A DNA stretch of 40,536 nucleotides. It comes from Syntrophobacteraceae bacterium. GTDB lineage: Bacteria; Desulfobacterota; Syntrophobacteria; Syntrophobacterales; Syntrophobacteraceae. Each line of letters opens with the position of its first letter. Within the stretch, counting starts at the first letter, position 1. The translations under genes were made by a program, and so were the position numbers. Shown piece by piece: positions 9,599 through 17,390 of the stretch. The notes below the pieces were generated by a model. That model was not told where the DNA came from. It worked only from the letters and a program-made list of their open reading frames with translations, and made no database searches. Where the stretch lies: the NCBI GenBank assembly GCA_013314815.1, contig JABUEY010000021.1:1-40536 (forward strand), read 5' to 3'.

Positions 9599-10516
9599 TT
9601 ACTTAACGACCAGGACCGGTTTTTCACTGTATTCGACAACCCTCTGTGAGACACTTCCCCACAGGATTCCTTCAATAAACCCCCTTCCATGTGACCCCAT
9701 GACAATAAGTGAAACGTCCTCTTCGGAAGCTGTTTCCAGGATCACTTTCGTCGGTTTTCCCTGTATTACGCGAGTCTTCACTCGAAAACCCTCCTCGGCG
9801 AATTCCCGCTTCATGACCTCCAGCTTTTCCTTGTTCCTTTCCACCAGGTCTTGCCGAGTCTTTTCCCATAACGACCTGGGTATATCATCGTACGGCAGAT
9901 CCTCGACGATGTGCAGCAGGACCAGTTCTGAAGCACCTGCCTTATGCAGCAGCCGGATTGTTTGCCTTGCACGTTCCGCGCAGGCCGACCAGTCTGTCGG
10001 GTAAAGAATCCTGCTGAACATATCGACACAAAAATGTTCGCACACCTCTCCTTCAATTTCCTGGAGAGTATGGTACTTGGCCACCAGCACCGGGACCTTC
10101 GATTTGCGAATGATCCTGTCCGTTGTCGAACCGACGAAGAGTTCCCCCAGTATGTCCCTTTTCTGCCTGCCGGCTATGATGAGTGTGGAGTCAGTGTCTG
10201 TGGCGGCTTTCATGATTTCGGGAATGAGCTGCCCGATGGTAACTCGAGTCCTTACCCTGATGCCTCGAGAGAGAAGATACTCGGCAAAGGATTCAAGCTG
10301 CCTAGCCGCAGCTTCGCGCAGAGTCTCGACCTTGACTCGAGCAGGTTCCAGTATGTCGGGATATCCTTTGTCAAACGTGGCATAGGGCCCATCGGTTTCG
10401 ATCACGTGCAGCAGGATGATTTCCTCGAGCCCCGAAGGCTTCAAACAGCTGACCGCGTGAAGAATCGGCATCGAGAATTCTTCAAATGCTGTCGGGTAGA
10501 GTATCCTTTCAAACAT
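9599..10516 (-). CDS. Tandem universal stress protein (two UspA domains)
   Basis: A 305-residue cytoplasmic protein of two UspA domains. Domain one is about residues 1-150 and ends with LFVGSTTDRIIRKSKVPVLVAK; domain two begins at about 168 (MFSRILYPTDWS) and holds the full ATP-binding pattern G-x2-G-x9-GS (GSHGRGFIEGILWGSVSQ). Domain one lacks the first glycine pair of that pattern (AGRQKRD), so only the second domain is likely to bind ATP. The gene starts 9 bases after the PiT permease gene, so the two are co-transcribed. No direct function can be given beyond stress-linked nucleotide binding. Confidence 0.9.
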   Translation of the reverse strand: MFERILYPTAFEEFSMPILHAVSCLKPSGLEEIILLHVIETDGPYATFDKGYPDILEPARVKVETLREAAARQLESFAEYLLSRGIRVRTRVTIGQLIPEIMKAATDTDSTLIIAGRQKRDILGELFVGSTTDRIIRKSKVPVLVAKYHTLQEIEGEVCEHFCVDMFSRILYPTDWSACAERARQTIRLLHKAGASELVLLHIVEDLPYDDIPRSLWEKTRQDLVERNKEKLEVMKREFAEEGFRVKTRVIQGKPTKVILETASEEDVSLIVMGSHGRGFIEGILWGSVSQRVVEYSEKPVLVVK

Positions 10517-10525
10517 GGTTTCCCC

Positions 10526-11497
10526 CTAGTGGACTTTGAGCAGAAACGAAAAGACATGGTACAGGAGAAAGGAGACAATCCCCGCAAGGATCGGCGTGAA
10601 GAACCAGGAAATTACGATCTCTTTCAAGGCCTTGAGGTCAAGGGTCTTGAGGCCTCGGGCTCCTCCCGCTCCTGCAACTCCTCCGATAAGCGCCTGATTC
10701 ATAGAAGTCGGGTAACCCAGAAAGGCAGCCGTATGAGCGGTGACACTCTGAGCCACCTTCGCCCCGACTCCCATGCTGAGATCCAGGTGCACAATGCCTT
10801 TGCCCACTTTTTCAAGAATGGGGCGTCCCCAGGTGAGTGCGCCGACGGCCATGACGATTCCGCCCACAAACCCCGCTTTCATGGGTGTCAGGATCTTCAG
10901 CCCGAAGAAGACTCCGACGGCGTTGCCGGTATTGTTCGCTCCCAGGGTGTATGCAGCATAGCAGCATGCCGCGACAAGCGCATAGCCGAGTATTCTGCTC
11001 GATTTTTCCGATCTTCCCTTCATTACCTTATCGGTGAGACGAGTGAAGATAAATCCCAGCAGGGCACTCATGATGGGGGTACCTATCCAGGTGACAAAGA
11101 GGAAGACGATGGTGGTGGTCCAGAAAACGGGGGCACCCATGGCGAGGGCGGAACCGACAACAGAAAAGCACGCGAGCTGTGAAGTGGAAACGGGCCACTT
11201 CATCCATGTGTTGCCGGCCGTGACCAGGGCGGCGGTGAACATCATGACCATAGCGCCCAGAGGCGTCATGTCCTCGCCCCGTATAATCCCTGTTCCAACG
11301 GTCTTGACAACGTTGTGACTCTCAAAAGTGGCCCCCAGGACAACGAATACGGCAATCAGAATAGTTGCCGTCAAGGGACTCTTGATCACCCCGGACCCGT
11401 AGGCCATGCCCATCGTGGCTCCCGTATAGTGAGACCCTATGGTCCAGCCGAAGAACAGGCCCGAAAGTACCATCCCGACCAAAAGAAAATTCTCCAT
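10526..11497 (-). CDS. PiT-family inorganic phosphate (or sulfate) permease
   Basis: A 323-residue integral membrane protein with about ten hydrophobic segments and the PiT-family pattern: a first half with GATFESHNVVKTVGTGI and a second half with GANNTGNAVG. PiT carriers are cation-coupled importers of phosphate; some homologues in this lineage move sulfate. The ATG at 11497 follows GGAAGGAG with good spacing, so the in-frame extension to 11578, which runs into the AT-rich promoter region, is unlikely. The gene is first of a likely operon with the tandem UspA protein, and its promoter carries a perfect palindrome, so it is probably repressor-controlled. Confidence 0.9.
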   Translation of the reverse strand: MENFLLVGMVLSGLFFGWTIGSHYTGATMGMAYGSGVIKSPLTATILIAVFVVLGATFESHNVVKTVGTGIIRGEDMTPLGAMVMMFTAALVTAGNTWMKWPVSTSQLACFSVVGSALAMGAPVFWTTTIVFLFVTWIGTPIMSALLGFIFTRLTDKVMKGRSEKSSRILGYALVAACCYAAYTLGANNTGNAVGVFFGLKILTPMKAGFVGGIVMAVGALTWGRPILEKVGKGIVHLDLSMGVGAKVAQSVTAHTAAFLGYPTSMNQALIGGVAGAGGARGLKTLDLKALKEIVISWFFTPILAGIVSFLLYHVFSFLLKVH

Positions 11498-11558
11498 TCC
11501 ATGCTCCTTCCGTTCGAATGATCCCAAAGATAGTTCCCGCTTTTGAATAAGGATTACA

Positions 11559-11683
11559 TTTTGATTCTGAAAAATCAAGAAAAAAAATGTAATAGATATT
11601 ACATTATAATCACAGAAATCAGGGACAGTCCAAAAAAAACAACGGATGGGGATAAGTGATATAATAAGTTGTATTTATTATAT
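11559..11683 (-). promoter_or_regulatory. Promoter/operator region of the PiT operon
   Basis: This AT-rich stretch has three inverted repeats: TTGATT-N6-AATCAA at 11560-11577, AATGTAAT-N4-ATTACATT at 11586-11605, and ATATAATAA-N7-TTATTATAT at 11659-11683. Read on the minus strand, TATAAT at about 11603-11608 directly precedes and partly overlaps the 8-base-arm palindrome, so a bound regulator could block a promoter there. TTGGAC about 19 bases upstream is a weak -35. The cognate regulator is not encoded in the window. Confidence 0.55.
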
Positions 11684-11783
11684 AAATTGGGTAGATGGGA
11701 CGATATGCAGGGTAAACTGTCAGTCATGAAGAAGCGGGATTTAAGAGTATACTGGCGCCAGCTTTGACTTCCCCTTCTGTTCC

Positions 11784-11942
11784 AGGTTCATCCGGCAAAC
11801 CCGTACCCGGACAGTTGTCGCGCAAGGTTGGAATGCATCTGTGACATTCGAGGAAATGACCTCCCGATGCCATCGACCTTCTTGGCCAATGGCACCGAAT
11901 GCGTGAAAAGCACCGGAGGTAGTCGTTTTCCGGATGAACCTC
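11784..11942. repeat. Dispersed repeat, copy B, with terminal inverted repeats
   Basis: The element begins with AGGTTCATCCGGCAAAC (11784-11800) and ends with GTTTTCCGGATGAACCT-like sequence (11925-11941), which are near-perfect inverted copies of one another. Between them it carries GTACCCGGACAGTTGTCG and GCGTGAAAAGCACCGGAGGTA, shared with copy A. About 158 bases long and without coding capacity, it resembles a miniature inverted-repeat element. Confidence 0.75.
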
Positions 11943-11957
11943 CATTTCATGGTGCAA

Positions 11958-12920
11958 TCAGGGAGACCACCTTTCACAGGCCAGTCTATGCGCTGATGCA
12001 TACCGCTGAAGGCAAGCCGCCAAGTCCCGGGCTGAATGATCCTCATCGGGATCAAAAGGGACATCCACATAAAGCGCACAGCGGTTCCGCACGCATTCCA
12101 CCCGCAATCGACTTTGTGAATCTCCCCACGTTTGTCCGTCGATGATTGTTGCAGACCTGACGATTTCAAGGGGAATACAGGAGATATTTACAGCAAAGTT
12201 CAGCATGCCGTGCCTCAGCGGTGGTTCGGTCACGGCGTACAATATGCCACGGTTTGTCAGCGCCATCGCTCCCGCCGGGCGCAGGCAGACCGGAGTCCGT
12301 CGGAATCGCCGCTTTTTCATGATCCAGGTTTCCGTTGAGGAAATCCATCGACAAGGGCTTTCCCCGGCGAGGATCAGTGCTTCGATTCCCTTTCTTGCTT
12401 CGACCGGGATGTTGTTCCAGCGGTCGGCCTTCCGCAAGTTGCTGTCCGGGGCCGATGGAGGAAGGTGGTGTGCGAGGCTGCGATAGCTCCGGGCAGCCTG
12501 GCAGAACAGGTCCCTTCCCGTGGTTGATTTGTAGAGAATGCAGATGGAATCCGGGTTTTTCTCTGTTGAGAAACGGATTACGAACCAGCCTTGCAGCAGG
12601 GCATTGCCCGACTCTACAGCAAGTACGGAATGGAAGGGAATGGAGTGAACCGTGGGGATGCCATCCCGCGTATGATGGTTTCTGGAGATGATGAACCTGC
12701 GGTCCGTGACGGCAAGGGCGTGTGAAGCGGGCTGCGAGGTGATGCCGAAATGAGCCCTTTCGCCTTCCCACATCGGGGAATAGAGAAGGTAAAGCAGTCT
12801 TTCATCGGATCCCATGGCGGCTTCAATGAGTTCGCCGTGGGATCCGAAGAGTTCACGAGGGTGGGCCGCTCTGAAAACAAAGGATTCCCTGCCGCTGGAC
12901 GGCCATATTCGGTCTTTCAT
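11958..12920 (-). CDS. Putative PH-like protein in the fluoride-responsive antiporter operon
   Basis: A 320-residue soluble protein not assigned to a named family. Two stretches resemble bacterial PH-like domains: HALAVTDRRFIISRN followed by SIPFHSVLAVESGNALLQG (about 67-112), and GAMALTNRGILYAV followed by ISCIPLEIVRSATIIDG (about 217-261). Both show the pattern 'lalTdrr-ii' then 'ipl-ei--v' seen in such domains. No signal peptide or membrane segment is visible. The gene starts 31 bases after the UspA stop, so it is the third gene of the riboswitch-led antiporter operon and is probably induced by fluoride. The PH assignment rests on pattern only. Confidence 0.6.
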   Translation of the reverse strand: MKDRIWPSSGRESFVFRAAHPRELFGSHGELIEAAMGSDERLLYLLYSPMWEGERAHFGITSQPASHALAVTDRRFIISRNHHTRDGIPTVHSIPFHSVLAVESGNALLQGWFVIRFSTEKNPDSICILYKSTTGRDLFCQAARSYRSLAHHLPPSAPDSNLRKADRWNNIPVEARKGIEALILAGESPCRWISSTETWIMKKRRFRRTPVCLRPAGAMALTNRGILYAVTEPPLRHGMLNFAVNISCIPLEIVRSATIIDGQTWGDSQSRLRVECVRNRCALYVDVPFDPDEDHSARDLAACLQRYASAHRLACERWSP

Positions 12921-12951
12921 AGTGCAAGCCCTGGGAGGAGGCTGTCGAGTG

Positions 12952-13371
12952 CTAGCGAACCACGACCACGCTGCACTGCGCGTAGTTCATGACTCGCCTT
13001 GCGATGGAGCCCAACCGCCATCTCTGGAGGAAGCTGCCTCCGCCCCTGTGACCCATGACGATCATGTCCACGTCTTCCTCGTTGGCGAGGAGCACGATCT
13101 GCTCGGCGGGGTGACCGATTCTCACTTCGAAACGAGGTGATATCCCGAGGGAAGCCGCTCTTTCCAGCAGTCCGCCTGCCTGCTTCGCATAGTATTCCGA
13201 GGCCGCTTCGAGTACAGCCCCCATTTCGACAGCTATCGGAGGTTCGGGGGGGCGTGCGACGGAGATGACGAGGACCTGTGCGGAATACTTGGAAGCGATG
13301 TCGAGGGCCAGTGTGAAGGCCTTGTCGGATTCTTGGGAACCGTCAAAAGCAACGAGTATTTTCTTGATCAT
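12952..13371 (-). CDS. Universal stress protein UspA
   Basis: A 139-residue single-domain UspA protein. It begins MIKKILVAFDGSQESDKAF, the usual nucleotide-binding N-terminus, and ends with the ATP-binding pattern G-x2-G-x9-GS (GHRGGGSFLQRWRLGSIARR). Its ATG at 13371 overlaps the antiporter stop (ATGA), so translation is coupled. The longer open frame that extends upstream within the antiporter gene is a shadow. UspA genes are a known class under fluoride riboswitch control, and here the operon begins with such a riboswitch. It may bind ATP and regulate or protect the antiporter, which is inference. Confidence 0.93.
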   Translation of the reverse strand: MIKKILVAFDGSQESDKAFTLALDIASKYSAQVLVISVARPPEPPIAVEMGAVLEAASEYYAKQAGGLLERAASLGISPRFEVRIGHPAEQIVLLANEEDVDMIVMGHRGGGSFLQRWRLGSIARRVMNYAQCSVVVVR

Positions 13372-14597
13372 GGCCGGTCTCCATGAGGTGTCGGCGTGGC
13401 GGAGTTTTTGCCATGCCTGTTCAAAGTTGGGTTCGCCTTCTCTTCGGGTGCCTTCATCAGCAGGTGCCGCGGCAGGTAATAGGCGTTCGCGATGATCGTG
13501 GGGACCACGGCGCTGGCAATTACAGAAGCAACCAGGAGGGAATACTGGGTTCTGTCTATGATGTTGTTGGATAAGCCGAACAGCGCGGAGATACTTCCAA
13601 AGGTCAGGCCGGTCGACATCAGCAAGGTTGTGTACATTCCTTCTTTGCCGGGACTCTTGAAAACCAGCGTCGCGGGGTAAACCGCGGCGAATTTTGCGAC
13701 CATCTTGCCCAGGAGCAGCACGAGAAAAGTAACAGGCGCGCCGATCAACGCCGGAACGGATACGTACGAACCGGCTCTTATGAAGTAGAAAGGAGTCAGG
13801 AGCCCGAAAGTGACGGTTCTCAGCCTGCGGATGAGCACATGATCTTTTCCGACGCTTCCGGCAAGCACCATTCCGATGATATAAGCAGGCAGGACAGGCT
13901 CGCTTCCGGCCCAGGCCGCCAAAGCGCCCATGCTGAAAAGGAGCAGGAGCAGGAACTTGGCCTCGGTTTCCGACGGCCTTCCACCGTAGCGCCTGAAAAA
14001 CCCGGGAGTGACATAAGGGAGAGCGATGAAGACGGCTACGCTCACCGCGAGAAAAACGACTGTTCTTATTGTGAAGGGAGAAAAGATCAGGCCCAGAGCG
14101 AGAACGGTCCCCAAGTCGGTAATGAAGCAGGCAGCCAGGATGGTTTTCCCGTAGGTGGTTGTGTTCAGGCGGAATTCGAGCATGACGGCATAGACCACTG
14201 CCACAGATGTGGTGGACAGAGCCACACCGGCCAGCCAACTCGCCCGTGGATCCCAGCCGAGGACGTAATAGGCGATGGCTGCACATCCAAGAAACGGAGA
14301 AAGGAAGCTTGCCAGGCCGATCACGGTGGTTTCCTTCCATTTCATCTTGAAGATATCGGGATTCAGTTCCGCGCCGGCAAGAAAAGTCAGCATTAGGGCT
14401 CCCGTTCCGGCAAGGAACTTGACCCAGGGTTCATCCAGCCCGACAAGTGCGCCTCCCACGAGTATGCCGAGAAAAAGCTGTGCAGCGGTGCCCACGACGA
14501 TTTCGGAAAGAGCGGTTGCGATCCTGAACCAGATGGATATCAGGGTTGCAGTCAATGCAAGCGCAAGCCATACGGCTGCTGGAAACCATGTTTCCAT
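13368..14597 (-). CDS. CPA2-family Na+(K+)/H+ antiporter
   Basis: A 409-residue membrane protein with about 12-13 hydrophobic segments, of the monovalent cation:proton antiporter-2 group (NapA/GerN/Kef-like). Family features include GILVGGALVGL, a LAGAELNP segment, LSTTSVAVVYAV and FITDLGTVLALGLIF. The ion-binding position, DD in NapA and ND in electroneutral relatives, reads TD here. It has no C-terminal TrkA domain; instead a short basic tail ends the protein and the UspA gene begins in the same ATGA. Cation/proton antiporters are among the genes known to follow fluoride riboswitches. Here the riboswitch precedes it directly, so it is expected to be induced by fluoride; the transported ion is unknown. 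Confidence 0.9.
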   Translation of the reverse strand: METWFPAAVWLALALTATLISIWFRIATALSEIVVGTAAQLFLGILVGGALVGLDEPWVKFLAGTGALMLTFLAGAELNPDIFKMKWKETTVIGLASFLSPFLGCAAIAYYVLGWDPRASWLAGVALSTTSVAVVYAVMLEFRLNTTTYGKTILAACFITDLGTVLALGLIFSPFTIRTVVFLAVSVAVFIALPYVTPGFFRRYGGRPSETEAKFLLLLLFSMGALAAWAGSEPVLPAYIIGMVLAGSVGKDHVLIRRLRTVTFGLLTPFYFIRAGSYVSVPALIGAPVTFLVLLLGKMVAKFAAVYPATLVFKSPGKEGMYTTLLMSTGLTFGSISALFGLSNNIIDRTQYSLLVASVIASAVVPTIIANAYYLPRHLLMKAPEEKANPTLNRHGKNSATPTPHGDRP

Positions 14598-14879
14598 CTT
14601 CTTTCGACTCCCTTTTCAACCGACTCGACCTGTATAAGACCCGGCAGGGTGCATCGGGCGCCGCATGTTCGCTGAAGACGATCTCGACAGCCTTTCTTTT
14701 GATACTCCGAAGTTCAGTCCATGGTTCGCATTGGAAGGCAGTCGGCAGCAAACAGGAAAAAGCCGCGAAGAAAAGGGAATCTGCGTTCACTTCCGTGTGA
14801 GGGTATGCTCCAGGCATTGAATCAACGACGATGCAAATGGACACTGGTCTTGATGGTTGAAAGCATGAATGTTCGACCA

Positions 14880-14916
14880 AGAAAAAAGCCCCACCGGAAC
14901 CATTTCCGGAGGAGCT
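14880..14916 (-). terminator. Terminator of the antiporter fluoride riboswitch
   Basis: Read on the minus strand, AGCTCCTCCGGAA and TTCCGGTGGGGCT form a stem followed by six or more T (TTTTTTC). It lies between the fluoride aptamer and the antiporter start, so it is the attenuating terminator of the operon. Confidence 0.8.
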
Positions 14917-14938
14917 CTCGACTCCGACACCAGGGAAT

Positions 14939-15016
14939 ACTCCTACGCCGGGCCTCGGGCCCCAGTAGGAGTCATCAACCCTGCCGGGTATTTCCCGGTG
15001 GACTCCATCACCGCAA
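14939..15016 (-). promoter_or_regulatory. Fluoride riboswitch (crcB motif) upstream of the antiporter operon
   Basis: On the minus strand the RNA reads GGTGATGGAGTCCACC then GTTGATGACTCCTAC; GGAGTC pairs with GACTCC as in the fluoride aptamer. ACTCCTAC also pairs perfectly with GTAGGAGT 18 bases on, giving a second hairpin that could compete with the aptamer. A strong terminator follows. The downstream genes (antiporter, UspA) are known members of the fluoride-riboswitch gene set. Confidence 0.88.
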
Positions 15017-15046
15017 GTTGTGCGGGTGACTGACCAGACAGCGGGG

Positions 15047-15075
15047 TATTTAGCACACCCTGGAATCCGGTTCAA
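15047..15075 (-). promoter_or_regulatory. Sigma70-like promoter of the antiporter operon
   Basis: On the minus strand TTGAAC (15075-15070) and TAAATA (15052-15047) are 17 bases apart, directly before the fluoride aptamer. It is back-to-back with the MutS-like operon promoter, about 340 bases away. Confidence 0.55.
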
Positions 15076-15412
15076 TGATTTTTCCGACTCCTTGCACAGC
15101 GACTCGAAACCCCGCCGGATGTTCGGCAAAGATCGAGCATCCTCGAGAGTACCCTCCTCCATCAAGGCCCGGGAGTATGCTCGGAGGCGTCGCACGTTTC
15201 AACATGCATCACTAACTGGTCCCATGGCCCGGTGTATAATTCGATGGCGCCTTGTGTGCTCTTCCGTGTCGGGCGGAAGCATTGTCCGTGCATGAGGATG
15301 GAGTCTTTCGAATGGGTACGACTCGAGGTTACGAAACCCCCTGTCTCCCAAAATGTCGCTCGGATACGCAGAAAAGATCGAGAATCTTTATCGCATAGCT
15401 GTGCGGCTCCGG

Positions 15413-15442
15413 TTGACTGCATGGACTGAAAGAGTGTATATA
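15413..15442 (+). promoter_or_regulatory. Sigma70-like promoter of the MutS-like operon
   Basis: TTGACT at 15413-15418 and TATATA at 15437-15442, 18 bases apart, lie just before the third fluoride aptamer. The space between this promoter and the divergent antiporter promoter (15076-15412) shows no gene. Confidence 0.6.
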
Positions 15443-15444
15443 GC

Positions 15445-15522
15445 AGGCGGTGATGGAGTCCACCGAATGTCGCCTGCATGGCTGATGACTCCTATCCGGG
15501 CAATGAACCTGAGGGTAGGAGT
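15445..15522 (+). promoter_or_regulatory. Fluoride riboswitch (crcB motif) upstream of the MutS-like pair
   Basis: The RNA contains GGCGGTGATGGAGTCCACC at 15446-15464 and GGCTGATGACTCCTATCC at 15480-15497; GGAGTC pairs with GACTCC as in the fluoride aptamer. A loop with GTCGCC stands for the usual AACCGCC, so the pseudoknot arm is less canonical than in the two other copies. CCTA(T)CC pairs with GGTAGGA to form the next hairpin. MutS-like genes have been reported after crcB motifs in other bacteria. Confidence 0.82.
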
Positions 15523-15541
15523 GCGACGGTGCGCAGGTCGA

Positions 15542-15572
15542 CCTCCTGCCGGAAGAGGAGGAGCACTTTTAT
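15542..15572 (+). terminator. Terminator-like hairpin after the MutS riboswitch
   Basis: CCTCCT and AGGAGG form a stem with an 8-base loop, followed by AGCACTTTTA. The T-run is short, so termination may be weaker than at the other two riboswitches. The following 280 bases to the MutS-like start at 15855 show no recognisable gene. Confidence 0.5.
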
Positions 15573-15854
15573 GGGCCACGTCACCCGAAATACCCATTCG
15601 CGCCCCATTCCGGGGACATCCCAACCGAGTGCTTTTGGACACCGGATTCGTCGATCGGTGTCATCCTTCTTGCCTTTCTCCAAGAGCTCTCATCAGCCTG
15701 CGTCCGTTATGAAACCGTCAACTGTTCAAAAGGCGGACGGCGGCGAACGATCTTTCATGATGTTCTTCAATCCGATGGGACTCCGCCTCCCCTTGTGTTC
15801 CCTTGCGGGATTTCGACTGATCGGCATATTCATACTGGATGTGAGGTGTTTTCA

Positions 15855-17390
15855 ATGACCTTCCAAAGCATACTGTTCGGAAAAAACATTGACAAATTGC
15901 GAACAAATCCACCTGAAGCACCACCCTTTTTTGCTGATTTGAATCTTGATCAGATTGTGGACGCCATCACCGAAGGCAAACAGGAATACAATCTGAAACC
16001 TTTCTTTTATGTCACCCTGAAAGACATCGATTCAATTATCTATAGACATGAAATAATGAAGGATCTTGAAAATTCAATACTATTAAAAGCTATAGAATCA
16101 TTCTCCCAAAAAATGCATTTAGTGCGCCAAAATCTATCTAACATAAAGGAAATTTACTATATAAAACAGAAACAAAGATGGCTGTTGGACACTGTATATA
16201 TATACTGTGAAGCTGTAACTTGCCTACAAACTGATTTAAGTGGTATTGATATAAAATCTAAAGGGTTGCTTTCATTTATCCAGTATTTGACAAAATATGT
16301 AGAGTCAAATAGTTTCATATCCATTTGTTCAGAAACTAAAAACCTTAAGGACGCGTTATCCAATATTAAATACACTATATACATCAAAAATGGAAGTTTC
16401 ACTGTTTCTAAATATGATTCTGAAATAGATTATAATACCGATGTTGAAAAAACCTTTGCCAATTTTAAACATAAATCTGGCAAAAGCTATCGGATCAATT
16501 TCTACAATTCCACGAACATGAACCACATCGAGGCCAAAATTCTAGATTTTGTATCTCAATTGTATCCTGAATTATTTTATGATCTTGTCGATTATTGTGC
16601 AAGATACAATAATTTTATAGATAAGACCATAGCTGAATTTGACAGGGAAATTCAATTTTTTGTGGCTTACCTTGAATATACAGAAAGATTCAAGGAAATG
16701 GGATTGACTTTTTGCTATCCTCATATTTCCAATACCTGTAAAGATATTTATGCATCCGAGGCGTTCGATTTGTCTCTCGCCAATAAACTCATCAGCACAA
16801 ATTCGTCCGTCGTCTGCAATGACTTTTACCTCAAAGACGAAGAGCGCATATTCGTGGTGTCCGGTCCAAACCAAGGTGGCAAAACAACCTTTGCTCGTAC
16901 CTTCGGACAGATGCATTATCTGGCGAGCTTGGGCTGCCCAGTGCCAGGAAGAGCGGCCAAACTTTTTCTTTTCGACAGATTATTTACACATTTTGAAAGA
17001 GAAGAAAACATCAAGACCCTCCGTGGCAAACTGCAAGACGAACTGGCTAGAATTCACGACATACTGAATATTGCTACACCAAATAGCATAATTATAATGA
17101 ACGAAATTTTTACTTCAACAACACTAAAAGATGCAGTTGTCTTGAGTAAAAGAATAATTGAAAAAATCATAGAAATTGACTTGCTGTGCGTATGGGTTAC
17201 ATTTATAGATGAACTGGCATCATTAGGAAATCAAGTTGTTAGCATGGTTAGCACTATCGTGCCTGAAAATCCAAGTAAACGAACATATAAGATTATAAGA
17301 AAACCTGCCGATGGACTTTCCTATGCGATGTCCATTGCTGAAAAGTACAGAGTAACCTATTTGCATATAAAGGATAGAATGAGACTATGA
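15855..17390 (+). CDS. MutS-like ATPase, first of a pair
   Basis: A 511-residue protein with a C-terminal MutS domain V ATPase and a helical part resembling the MutS core and clamp, but without the N-terminal mismatch-binding domain. Walker A is GPNQGGKTTF (about 337-346), with a FTHFEREE segment downstream. The Walker B reads IIIMNEIFTST: Asn replaces the usual Asp of the DE pair, while the catalytic Glu stays. No Smr endonuclease domain follows, so it is not MutS2. The start at 15855 has GTGAGGTG upstream. The stop overlaps the next gene (ATGA). Much of the gene is AT-rich with many ATA and AAT codons, unlike the neighbours, which suggests transfer. It follows a fluoride riboswitch; its role in fluoride response is unknown. 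Confidence 0.85.
   Translation: MTFQSILFGKNIDKLRTNPPEAPPFFADLNLDQIVDAITEGKQEYNLKPFFYVTLKDIDSIIYRHEIMKDLENSILLKAIESFSQKMHLVRQNLSNIKEIYYIKQKQRWLLDTVYIYCEAVTCLQTDLSGIDIKSKGLLSFIQYLTKYVESNSFISICSETKNLKDALSNIKYTIYIKNGSFTVSKYDSEIDYNTDVEKTFANFKHKSGKSYRINFYNSTNMNHIEAKILDFVSQLYPELFYDLVDYCARYNNFIDKTIAEFDREIQFFVAYLEYTERFKEMGLTFCYPHISNTCKDIYASEAFDLSLANKLISTNSSVVCNDFYLKDEERIFVVSGPNQGGKTTFARTFGQMHYLASLGCPVPGRAAKLFLFDRLFTHFEREENIKTLRGKLQDELARIHDILNIATPNSIIIMNEIFTSTTLKDAVVLSKRIIEKIIEIDLLCVWVTFIDELASLGNQVVSMVSTIVPENPSKRTYKIIRKPADGLSYAMSIAEKYRVTYLHIKDRMRL

Noticed and set aside
9516-11700. Possible fourth fluoride riboswitch upstream of PiT or UspA
   Set aside because: No GGTGATGGAGTC/GACTCC pairing was found there; that operon has a palindrome-type operator instead.
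12952-14340. 462-residue frame covering the antiporter and UspA
   Set aside because: Only its last 139 residues (UspA) are real; the rest is the wrong frame of the antiporter gene.
15353-15720. Open frames across the MutS riboswitch
   Set aside because: They run through the aptamer and terminator hairpins and lack start signals.
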